Below, piece after piece: positions 54,780-64,000 of a DNA stretch of 64,000 nucleotides. Each line of letters starts with the position of its first letter. Within the stretch, counting starts at the first letter, position 1. The notes below the pieces were generated by a model that had not been told where the DNA came from, searched no databases, and worked only from the letters and a program-made list of their open reading frames with translations. Both the position numbers and the translations under genes were made by a program. Origin of the DNA: Microstegium vimineum (lineage: Eukaryota > Streptophyta > Magnoliopsida > Poales > Poaceae); assembly GCA_022036555.1 (NCBI GenBank), contig CM039134.1, positions 12,462,818 to 12,526,817 of the forward strand, written 5' to 3'.

Positions 54780-56135
54780 AGTGATTGGCAGCCCAGATCA
54801 GTGAACTATCTACTCGCAAGGGGGGGCACAATACAATGCTGACGGGAGCGTTTCCGCCAGCGCTGAACCCGTCACCGATCTCCTCTAGAAGATTTCCACG
54901 ATCACTGAGGAAGTGCATAGAGGGGCCTGCAAGTCTGATAGAGAAAACGACGTGCTCACACAAGCACTTGGAAACAAGGAGCACCCCGATCGCACTAGAG
55001 GAGCCGGGGTAGTTCCTTGGGAGAAAACATTTGAAGGTGAATCCACTTCCTATAGGAGCCGAGCGAGGGCTAGAACGCAAAGAGAAGAAGAGTTCTAAAG
55101 GATGCGATAGGAGCTAGAACAGAGCATGGAAGCACGGATAGCTGCTCAAGTTATGAGCGCTATGCAAACCATGTGTTCGAGTCAAGGGCCACAGGCAATC
55201 CCGGCTTTGAATAGCCCAGTGCCCGACAAGGGCCGCAGTAGCTGTGGATCAACCCCTATGCCTGACGACGAAGAGGTCAATGCTCCTCATCCGGTGGATG
55301 ACATCAAAGAACCTATGAATGTCAGGTTGTACATCCGCCAGCAGTGGACCAAAGACAAGGTGGCGGTCGGACAAGCATTTCCTAGAGGAGAGGACATCAT
55401 TCATAGCAAGCCAGTGCCGCTCGGGTATGCCAGGGTCAACATTGATAAGATCTTGGACAATAAGCTACATATTGATTTCCTAGTGGAGGAACATAGGCCG
55501 TGTCTAGTTCACAACTTGGGCACTCATGTCGCCTGGCACAAACGCTTTATCAAACTAGATGAGTATCCATCTTTGGATGATGAGGATGACAGTGAATCAT
55601 CCCGGTCGCCTCCGCTAAGATGTTTCTCTCCTCGTCAAGATCCACCGTTAAAGGAGAAGACTCCTCCTCCACCGTCAAAGGAGAAGACTCCTTCTCCACC
55701 GCCAAAGGAGAAGACTCCTCATCCTCCTCCTCCACCAGCTTCAAAGTCCTCAGGACTGGGATCTCGACGGCCTAGCGCTAGATCAGGTTCGACTTCGTAT
55801 CAGAAGAGGTCCATCAACTTCGGTTGGTAAAGATCCCAAGAAACCAGTAAAAGGCGGAAGCCAGCACCGACTAAGGACGGTATTCTACGAGCTCAGATTG
55901 CAGAAAAGGTCGCCCAACTTGCCTTGTTTGAATGCTTGACTTATATACCTGAGCACTTATCACAGAGCCAATTTGAAAGACAAAGCAAAATTCCGGGTAA
56001 TCAAGAAAGAGCTAGAGAAATACACACCTTAGATTTGCTAAAGATACAGAACCTGTGCCAGAACATGAACATAAACATATGGAGGAGGCAAAAAATATGG
56101 TCGCCAGCCTATGGTCGCCAGCCAACAAGAATATA
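54780..56135 (+). pseudogene. Second CACTA gene (Pro-rich, plant CACTA-associated domain), probably degraded
   Basis: The best open piece (55126-55830, 234 codons) has MEARIAAQVMSAMQTMCSSQ, then a globular part around KDKVAVGQAFPRGEDIIHSK..PLGYARVNIDKI, typical of the second ORF in grass CACTA elements. A Lys-Glu-Lys-Thr-Pro repeat (about 55650-55730, four units) and a basic Ser-rich tail follow. A stop at 55828-55830 may be an intron start (GGTAAAG), because 55850-56135 continues with KRRKPAPTKDGILRAQIAEK in another frame. The function in transposition is not established; it is not a host gene. Confidence 0.65.
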
Positions 56136-56394
56136 GAGATTTGCCAACAAACATGTGACGGTTGAATGATTATTATATCATAGATAGTAACAGAAGCAAA
56201 GACAAGATAACAACCTTTGAAGTATGCATCCCTTCATGTATGATTTTTAATCATCCTGAAGAAGTTGTGCATACTATTTATTATGAAGACCTCTTTCAAC
56301 TCTTTAAACGACGCTCGCTAGATGCATAGATATGATGTTATGGACTCTATAAGTACCATGCCCTAACAACCTTATAATAAACTACATGATCTAC

Positions 56395-57336
56395 ATTTGA
56401 ATATATCCATGTTTATTTTGCAGGTGTATGGCAAAATTTTGCCTTAAACTGCGAAAGAGCAATTTTGACTTCTTGGACCCCATCTTTGTAAATGAGACAA
56501 CATGTAAAGCCGGTCTCATAGACCCATATGTATCATAAAGTTTGAAGATTGAGTTTGAAAGAATGTTCACATTCCAGAAATCAAACACACTGCTAACCTA
56601 CAACTGCGAGTATGTGTTCTCGACCCTTACTTAAGTGTTTTTTTTCTTGATATGTCATTCAATAACATGGACTTTGTGATTGCAACAACCATTACGTCCT
56701 CGTAGATATAGGTCTTAAAGATTCAACTATCGAGGTGTGGGACTCAAGGAAAAAACCACTTTCTCTTATCAACCCCCTAGTCACAGTGCTAAATAAGTAA
56801 GTGAACCCAATATCAGAACACTTTTCAATCACATAGGATATTGTAATGTCCTCAACCTTCACACTTTATTTACATTGTCACATAGAATGAAAGCGTTACC
56901 TGATTGGAGAAATGTGGAGCCTAGGATGCAAAAGAAATGGAGAGCCCCATTCAAAGTGCATTATATATATGAAGGGGGTGAGGACCCTAGATCAACCAAT
57001 GGGGAACAACGAATGTGGGTTCTATGTGATGTGGGCAATGCTTGCCTACTTTGGTTCAAAACTAGGAATAGGAGATTCCATGGTACGTAGGCATCTCATT
57101 TTAATTCTATTGTTTGTCTTACATATATGTGCATCTCAATATCATCTTGTATCAATTTACAACGCAAAGAATAGAACCACAACATGTTGCTAGATTTTGA
57201 GATAAAAGGATTTCAAGAGGAGATAGAGGCTCTTATTCTGGACGAGATAGTGTACAGGGAAGGATCTTTAGCCATAGTGAAAAGTCAGAACTTCAAGAAG
57301 AATTACGGAAAAGACCGACTCAAAAGGCTATTGTAA
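56395..57336 (+). pseudogene. Ulp1-like cysteine protease segment inside the CACTA element
   Basis: Pieces of the C48 (Ulp1/SENP) fold used by many grass CACTA elements are visible. VDIGLKDSTIEVWDSRKK (around 56705) is the strand region after the catalytic His. QPMGNNECGFYVMWAM (around 56990-57040) contains the oxyanion Gln and the nucleophile Cys context. Frames shift and stops interrupt, so no active enzyme is expected. Whether such domains assist transposition or were captured from the host is not settled. Confidence 0.72.
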
Positions 57337-57729
57337 TGCGACAATTAATTCGATACTTTAAGTTTAGTTTGGATGTTTTGTAATTATTATAAATGTGTGA
57401 TGGGTTTGTATTGTCGCTGGTCCACAACCACCTTCAATTTACATCGATATCAAATGGTTCGATAGCAAACACCTCCACTACCTCTCACCCCACCACCTCT
57501 ACCATAAACTCTAAACCCCAAATGAAAATAAAACAATTAATAAAATGCAAATTGTAAAAATAACATCACTATCGGTTCATATAAAACCGGCAGTGATATG
57601 CCTACCTTCACTGTCGGTTGGTGACACAAACCGACAGTGATGCTTGAACCATTTGGTTGTGCCAGTTCAAAATCCACCAGTGAAGGGGCTTTTGAACTGA
57701 CACTGATTTGGTTTTCTGGAGTAGTGTAT

Positions 57730-58411
57730 AATGGAAGAAGATGAAGAAGAATATTTGGACCATGATGACATTATTGATCAATACCATGACTTCGATGATA
57801 CTGCAATAGGCAAAGCTGAAGAAGAGGTAGGGGCAGAAGGGCACAATCGCTGAAGATGATTCTCTTTGGTGATGTCATTCGTGATGTACAAAGAGATTGT
57901 GAAAGTGAAAAGGAGAAAGCTAAGTTTGACCGCATGCTAGAGGATTACAAGAAATTACTATACCCGTCCACCAAAGATGGGTAAAAAAAGTTGGGTAAGT
58001 TGCTACAATGAAAGACACAAATTAAAATGGTATATCCGACAAGGAATTTGAACAATTATTGAAGATCCCAAGAAAGATGCTTCCAAAGCCTAACATATTG
58101 CATGCTACTACATACGAAGCAAAACAAGTCGTCTGCCCTTTGGTATTAGAAATCCAGAAGATACATGCATGTCCTAATGACTGCATCTTGTACCGTGGCA
58201 AGGACTACGAGAATTTGGATGAATATGCAAAGCGTCGCAGTATAAGATCAGACGAGATGACCCTGACGATGTTGAGGTCAAAGAACGCCCCAAGAAGAAA
58301 ATATCTACCAAGGTTATATGAGATGCTCCTGAAACGTCTATTCAGAAACAAAGTCCATGCAAAGTTGTCGCAATGACACAAAGAAGACCGTAAGGTAGAC
58401 AACATGTTGTG
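57730..58411 (+). pseudogene. Fragment of a second, different TNP2 transposase
   Basis: Directly right of the CACTA target site the sequence reads an acidic start (MEEDEEEYLDHDDIID), then FDRMLEDYKKLLYPSTKDG. After a gap come KMLPKPNILHATTYEAKQVV, IQKIHACPNDCILYRGKDYE and RRLFRNKVHAKLSQ-like text. These follow TNP2 order, and CPNDCILYRG also parallels CFNDCILYRE in the larger element, so it is a paralogous copy. Stops and shifts are frequent. It ends abruptly at about 58411 where reversed LINE sequence starts. Confidence 0.78.
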
Positions 58412-61150
58412 TTCTTTATCACCTCCAGGAACAATTGTGTTATGTATCGCCTCCGATACCTCATTCATAAGATCATCTTCCAGAAGATTCCAAAACCGAT
58501 TGAAAAAATAACATGTAATCCATTGGGTCCCGACGCCTTAAGATCCCCAATGCTAAATAATTTTTTTTGACCTCCTCCTTAGAAAAAGGTGCCAATAAGA
58601 ACCGGTTCATACCTAGTGTTACTCTTGGTTCCACCGCAGCCAACGTCTCATCTTCTATATCATGAACTTCGCTCTGAAGTGAATAAATTAGATAAAGTCC
58701 TTGACCATGGCTGTCATTGTCTCTAGATCCTCGTGTCGAACTCCCTGATCATCCACTAGCCCCTTAATTAGATTCTTCCTCTTGCAATTAGAAGCGAAGT
58801 GATGAAAAAACTCAAATTTCTATCACCATGTTTAAGCCAGTTTGCACGGGCTCTTTGAACCCAATAAATCTCATCATGCTCTAATAACAACTCCAATTGG
58901 AGCAAAGTCTCCTTTTGTGCCGCTATAGATTCATCAGTCATTGGCCCTCTCCTCAGCTTTTCCAGATCTCTCTTTAGTCGCTTTATTTGCTGGACATGTT
59001 TCTTCAGCACCTCTCTATCCCAAACATGAAGATATGCATGGTCACGATTTTCTCTTGCCATTAGGGTAGAAACTTGGCCCTGGGCTGAGGCTCGTGCTCA
59101 TGCTGATTGTACGACCTCCGTTTCTTCCTTCAACCATCTTGCTTCAAACTGTTTTGGACCCATATTCAACATCTCCCGCCCCCCTATCTGGTCCGTCTCT
59201 ACGCTGATCAACCGATGCTCAGATTTTAGCATTTCTCCATTAACCAAAACTGCATTAGGAAAAGTGAATTCCATAAAGCATTTGATACACCCCTATCCAG
59301 TCTCTCCCGAATCTTCCCTCTTTGCCAAGTAAACTTATCACCAATAAAGCCCATATCTTGGAGCTCACAATCGGTAAGTGTTTCTTGGAACACTTGTAGT
59401 TGTCTTTGGGTTCTTGCTCTACCCCCTTCCTTTTCATGATTATATAAAATTTCATCGAAATCTCCTAAAACTAGCTAGGGGAGGGATGAATTCTCTTTCA
59501 AAGAGTGGATGGACTCCCAAGTTCGGTCTTTACGATCTCAACTCGGCTCCCGATAAATTCCAGTCAATCTCCATTCTTCTACATCACAAATTACTACATC
59601 AATGTAGTATTGTGAGACATTCAGTTGATGTATCACAACTTCCTTTTTCCATAGCATCAATAGACCCCCACTGCGGCCATCACTCTCATGAATGATGAAT
59701 TTATCACAACCAAGCCTCCTTCTCAAATTTTCTGCCTTGACCTTACCGAGATGTGTCTTAGACAGAAAAATAACACATCCGATATCTCTCACTTCTAGAC
59801 CCCCAAAAGCGCACGAACTGTGTCCGGGTACTAGCTAGCCAGTCCCTGGCAGTTCCAAGATAGTATTATCATTGCGCCCGGTCGCTCTCCTCAAAAGAGA
59901 GCGCTGATCTAATATTTGAACTGTTTGAGCCATCCTCCTTGCCTCCATCCCTTCTAGTCCCTCTTCTTCTCTTGTTCTTTCAGTAGGCTTACAATTGCGT
60001 CCAGTTAGGGTGAGTTCTCTAAGAGATTAACTTGCTGGGCAACTTGCCCTCGCCCATCTCCAGGTGTTCCTTCCCTCTTCCTGGACGTCAATTTATCTCC
60101 ACCTTCCTCATCATCAGCGGATGTTTCCATCTCTTCTACATCTTCATCAGACCAGTCTCCTCGTCCCCCTTCTCTTCCTCGCCCCTTCCACGGCCTATGC
60201 CTCTCCCTCCTAGATTTTCATCTCTCCTAGACACCCCTAGCATAAAGGGGACTCTCAGCCAGTCCCCCCATTCACAACTATCCTTAGTGTGCACATCATC
60301 CCCACACTCAGTGACTTCATGCCCCATATATCCAAAAAAAAAACAAACCCCGACAACTTCTCATACTGAACCAACTACGTACTTCATTCTTTCCTTAAGA
60401 GTGATCAGTACCACTCGCACCAAAGGCTTGTTCAAATCAAGCCATCAAACCCTAGCGCATGTAAGTTTTGGGTTTGATCTTTCCCTCATTCACCTCTACT
60501 GTGATGGGCTCCCCCACCTTCTTTGCTACCTTCTCCGCTAAATCTCTCTTCTTCATCTGACCATCTGGGACACCTTGAATTCTTGCCCAAACTGGAATTC
60601 TATCTAGTTTATGTGAGAGAATCCATCATATTCCTCTAGCACAATAGTCGCCCCTCTGAATAGCTATGGGCTCCCTTCCATCACCCTCGACCAATCTCCG
60701 AGACAATGGAGTTGGACTAAAAACAGATTTGGCGCTAGCACCTTGAACATTACCTCCTCCGCCGCCCAAGCGTTCCTCATGGCGCTGAACAAAGGCAGCA
60801 TGACTGAATGACTTCGTCGTGATGTGCACCCTGAACAGAGCAAGCCAACGGACTTCTCTGATAAGTTCATCGAACTCCTCTCAAAAATCAAGATCCTCTT
60901 CCGCCTCCCCTTGCAGATTTAGCCCCTCCAATCGATCTTCCAGACTAGGCGCACTCCCTTCCGCGTTCATCTCTTTCCCCTTCACCTTCGCCATCTTAAT
61001 TAGCTTGATCTGCCATGTGCGTGCCAGCAGTCCCCAGGCTCCTCACGCGGGAGGGAGAAACCGGCTCGTAGGATTTGTTGACGGAGATTATGTAGATCTC
61101 GCCGGCTGTGGTAGACTCTGGCGGAGGCCGCCAGAGGAGTCAGAACACTA
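58412..61150 (-). mobile_element. LINE (non-LTR retrotransposon), 5' part, degraded
   Basis: Read on the minus strand, ORF1 starts with MAKVKGKEMNAEGSAPSLED (about 60993). It has the HCLGDWSRVMEGSP region (about 60700) and a CCHC-type zinc knuckle region GHEVTECGDDVHT (about 60300). The second ORF shows the endonuclease text VIFLSKTHLGK..AENLRRRLG and SDGRSGGLLMLWKKEVVIH (about 59770-59560). The linker EEIYW-type segment DEIYWVQRARANWLKHGDRN (about 58870) follows, then the start of the reverse transcriptase (KAPGPDGL region, about 58530). Stops and shifts occur throughout. The rest of the RT and the 3' end are missing, the reverse of the usual 5' truncation. Confidence 0.82.
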
Positions 61151-61168
61151 GTTCAGGGAAAAAATTCT

Positions 61169-61285
61169 TTTTTTGTTTGACAATATAAGGAAAAAAAAAG
61201 TCTTTAATTTACAGCAAAACACACGCGTTTTTTTTGACAATATAAGGAAAAAAAGTCTTTAGTTTACAGCAAAACACACGCGTAG
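61169..61285. repeat. Tandem duplication of about 57 bp next to the LINE 5' end
   Basis: 'tttgacaatataaggaaaaa' .. 'agtcttta(a/g)tttacagcaaaa' .. 'cacacgcgt' occurs at about 61177-61228 and again at 61234-61283. It lies between the LINE 5' end and the inhibitor 3' flank. Confidence 0.85.
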
Positions 61286-61640
61286 CTTTCCCCATACCCG
61301 GCCACTTTATTTATTCAGAGGAGCCTGATCGATGATCAGGATACACATGTACAGTACAGCGTTACAACAGGTCTTAGCATAGCTAGTTGGCACACTGACA
61401 AACTGACGCGCGAGACCAGAACAAGTGCACGTAGCTAGTTGGCTGATCCATCATATCCATTATTTATTCTACTCCGGCCACCACCACGTACGCGTGGTTC
61501 ACGAGTCACAAACCAGACACGTACGTTCCGCTGCTAGCTAGCCTAAGCATAGATAGAAACGGAGGCCTCTGGCGAGCCTCCGAGCCCAGTCATGGTCTCC
61601 TCCTCCGGCCTCCTCGCCGCCGCCTGCATTCTTCTTCTTG

Positions 61641-62197
61641 TCACCGTGAACTGCAGCTGGCACCGCCGCGTTCGTTCCCATACTCGTGGCAGCGGGGCCC
61701 GGGGTTGCCCCGGTACGTGTCGGCGCAGACGTAGTCCTCGCACTTCTTACAGGCATCGGAGCAGCTGTCGACCCGGTCTAAGCAGAGGCAGATGGACGGA
61801 ATCGACTTGGTGCACACGGCAAGGTCGCAGCATTCCCACGGCCTCTCGTCGTCGTCGTCGTCCAGCTTATTTATTGCCCTGACAAGATCATCAGCAACGT
61901 CTGCTGCTGGCCAGCCGGGGATCGGACGACGGTGCATGTGCACGTACAAAACGATTATTATTAATTAGGCTCACGCGCTTGCTTGCTTATTGCTCGAGCT
62001 AGAGAGCACGCATCAGTACGTCGCCTGCTAGCTTCTCACCTGATCTGGCGGCATCGCTGGGAAGACGGATGGTGGGTGGTGCCGCCGCCGGAGACGCCAG
62101 CAGCCGCGGTGCTCCCGGCGGCCGCAGCGACGACAAGCAGCAGGGCCTCCAGCGAAACCATCACTAGTAGGCCGACGGAAGCAGCGCCCATCGCCAT
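61641..62197 (-). CDS. Bowman-Birk type trypsin inhibitor (monocot, single-headed)
   Basis: Secreted serine protease inhibitor, in this family linked to defence and wounding. Minus-strand exons 62197-62040 and 61878-61641, joined by a 161-bp GT-AG intron in phase 2; 131 aa. The signal peptide is clear (hydrophobic [13 protein letters not shown] within the first 30 residues). An Asp-run (59-63) precedes the inhibitor domain (about 66-116): [19 protein letters not shown] has the canonical CTxSxP reactive loop with P1 Lys77, so trypsin-like targets are expected. The second half, [21 protein letters not shown], has the monocot arrangement without a second reactive loop. The intron choice is supported by frame: reading through the donor gives an immediate TGA. 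The domain seems intact. Older copies of its 3' flank at 49.1 and 51.1 kb suggest a once larger tandem cluster. Confidence 0.9.
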
Positions 62198-62285
62198 GCA
62201 GTGCTTCGTTCTCAACTAGTGCCCGTGCCCTGCCCACCCTTTATTGGATTGGTTGGCTGGTCTTGGCGGCAGATGGTGTGAGGTG

Positions 62286-62298
62286 CAGCATATATATA
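62286..62298 (-). promoter_or_regulatory. Candidate TATA box of the Bowman-Birk gene
   Basis: The minus strand reads ACAGTATATATATGCTG about 90 bp before the inhibitor ATG. Spacing would give a 5' UTR of about 60 bases. Confidence 0.6.
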
Positions 62299-62462
62299 CT
62301 GTAGCTCGCTCGGGCCAATCAGGATCGAGGTGACATGCAGACCAATACGCGGCGTCTTCGCTGCCACATACTGACATACGGACTAGAGGGCTATGGATAA
62401 TTGGATATGGACACATATAACTTCTTTATAGTTGAGCGCCTCTCTCAGGATAGTTGATGAGT

Positions 62463-62525
62463 GTTTGACATGGTTCTAGAGCCGAATTCTTCGGAAGAGT
62501 CAGGTGGAGCTAGTCAAACACCTCA
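62463..62525. mobile_element. Very short hAT-like foldback remnant
   Basis: 'gtgtttgacatggttctaga' and 'ggtggagctagtcaaacac' are imperfect inverted ends about 60 bp apart, of the same wording as the MITE at 13921-14195. Confidence 0.4.
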
Positions 62526-62538
62526 ACTCCGGAGCAGT

Positions 62539-64000
62539 CACTAGTACACAGACTTACTATAGCGGCGGTTGTAAACGTATTTCTATAGGCGTTTTTCATA
62601 ACCGCCTGTGTGAAAGACCAGTAGAAATGAACAATTTAATTTCTACAAGCGGTTTATGTAGAACCGCCTGTGAAAATCGATTTCCATAGGTGGTCAGCTG
62701 CGGGTTGCCGTGCGACGCGAGTGCGGGCGAGCAGCCGCGGCGCACAAGCTGCTCCAAGCGCGAGCGCGTGCGAGCGTGGGCGGGCAGCCGGCGGCGCGTG
62801 GCGCGGCGGCGGGCTGGCGAGGCGCGAGCGCACGCAGGCGACCGACGCGAGCATGGGCGGCCAGCCGCGGGTCGACGCGACACGAGCGTGGGCGGCCAGC
62901 GGGCCCAGCAACGCAACACGTGGTCGGCGCGGTTGTACATGGTGATTCATGTTGAGGGCATTTTTGTCTTTTCAACTTGTATTTAACACAGTTAACTCTC
63001 CTAAACAGAATAGGGGCAACTGAAAGCTTTAGTTTCAAAAAATAGGGGCAAACATGCAAAGTTTAAAAAAACAGGGGCAAACATGCAGTTAGAGCTCAAA
63101 ATAAGGACGGTTATGCAATAGACCTAACTTTTAACTAGTCTTTCTCCTTCGTATTAACTTTAAATTAATAAATTTTCTCTAAATTTTCTAAAATCATGCT
63201 CTATCAATGTATTGTGGTTTTACTACTATTATTTTGGTCATCTTTTCATGCAAGTTTGTTTATCAATTCAAAACTTAAATTTTAAAAAATGGCAACTTCA
63301 AAAAAATATTTTGAAGAAGTAAATGATTTTAGCTTAAGAACTCATGAACATAAAAATTGTAGAACTGATCAAGGCATACAACTTTTATTTTGGTCATCTC
63401 TTCATCCAACAAAGTGGTAGTAAATATTATTCTCAAATTTACATCTCTCATATAGTTACAAAAACTATAAAACATAAATGTACATTTGTGAACAATGTAT
63501 ACTACCACTTTATTGAATAAACAAATGATCAAAATAATAGTTATAGATCTCAAAAAGTTATACAACTTTGTATTTTATATCTTTTTATTTGAAATCATCT
63601 TATCAACCGGAGCAACATGAAAAACCAGCCTGAGTCATTTTTCAAACCGGCCTGAGCTCCGACAAATATGAAATTTTGCAGAGAGGTTTCCTAAGATGAA
63701 TGAAACTCGAGGAATCTATCCAATTCACTTGGTAGAAATGTTCCTTAGAGGTTCTAGAATAAACCCATTAACTCAAATAACTCACGCAGCAAATTAAAAT
63801 CCATCAAAAGCACAAGAGACTCTAGAGGAGAAAATCCAAATCAATTCAAAACAAGAGATCTTAAGACTTAGATTTCATAGGTCAACTTCTTTAATCCACA
63901 AGATTAACTTGGCAACACCTGGTTCTTACAAACCTACCATTTCTAGATAGATGATAGGAGATTGAACAGGTCGTACTAGCCATGCATTGATTTAGAAATG
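62539..64000. mobile_element. CACTA-like left end; element may run past the window
   Basis: CACTAGTACACAGACTTACT at 62539 is followed by repeated, inverted 'cggcggttgtaaa..tttctataggcg', 'ataaccgcctgtg' and 'aagcggtttatgtagaaccgcc' units, as in grass CACTA subterminal regions. A GC-rich core (62690-62940) with overlapping low-complexity frames follows. Then come 'aggggcaaacatgca' repeats (63010-63090) and AT-rich DNA to the window end. No matching right end is present, so the extent is a guess. Confidence 0.5.

Larger units (their letters stand above)
51188..57726 (+). mobile_element. CACTA (En/Spm) transposon, 6.5 kb, both ends and TSD intact
   Basis: Left end CACTACTACAGAATCGAC, right end (inverse) CACTACTCCAGAAAACCA, with TAT on both sides (51185-51187, 57727-57729). 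Both subterminal regions hold many copies, in both orientations, of a 'cactg(t/c)cggttc' unit (51210-51460 and 57568-57715), the usual binding sites for TNPA-like proteins. The inside carries a degraded TNP2 transposase, a second proline-rich gene and an Ulp1-like protease segment, all on the plus strand. The many stops say it is no longer autonomous, but intact ends could still be mobilised in trans. Confidence 0.92.

Overview
This is nuclear DNA from a grass (Poaceae), probably a panicoid/andropogonoid type. The evidence is introns with plant splice sites, GC-rich first exons, grass-type gene families (a GT61 xylan glycosyltransferase and a monocot single-headed Bowman-Birk inhibitor), and grass transposons: Stowaway MITEs beginning CTCCCTCCGT, CACTA elements with CACTACTA ends, plant LINEs and MULEs. 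A 100-base run of N marks a draft-assembly gap. The species cannot be fixed from sequence alone.

Five genes can be supported by eye, each with reconstructed exons. They are an R2R3-MYB factor of the MYB2/MYB108-like subgroup 20 (3715-4930, +); a GT61 glycosyltransferase (22677-25986, +); a type I phosphomannose isomerase (34279-28670, -); a DUF26/CRK-related receptor-like kinase with no visible ectodomain (45285-41735, -); and a Bowman-Birk trypsin inhibitor (62197-61641, -). They do not form an operon-like unit. They are independent plant genes separated by repeats. PMI and the kinase both have TE-rich introns. PMI carries an apparent one-base frameshift in exon 1.

Region by region: 1-3.1 kb holds an LTR-like fragment and a small CACTA derivative with a 200-bp tandem duplication. 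3.1-6 kb is the MYB gene with a C/CT/CA-rich promoter and GATC-rich 3' DNA. 6-13 kb has two related LTR-like repeats, a 1.04-kb MULE filled with 175-bp GC-rich tandem repeats, and a Stowaway. 13-22 kb is mostly MITEs, AT microsatellites, a gap, a 74-bp GC repeat and degenerate telomere-like repeats. 22.6-26 kb is GT61. 26.9-34.3 kb has nested Stowaways and PMI. 34.3-41.7 kb is AT-rich MITE DNA. 41.7-45.3 kb is the kinase. 46-48.3 kb is a duplicated block interrupted by inverted-repeat elements. 49-62 kb is a nest: a Stowaway split by a LINE tail, a 6.5-kb CACTA with both ends and its TSD, an older TNP2 fragment, a LINE lacking its 3' part, and the inhibitor gene, with two older copies of the inhibitor's 3' flank upstream of the CACTA. 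The window ends inside another CACTA-like left end.

No CRISPR, operon or clearly new biological system is visible. The most informative oddities are the PMI frameshift, the repeat-filled MULE, a 99-bp near-perfect hairpin element with a 9-bp TSD, and the repeated inhibitor 3' flanks.
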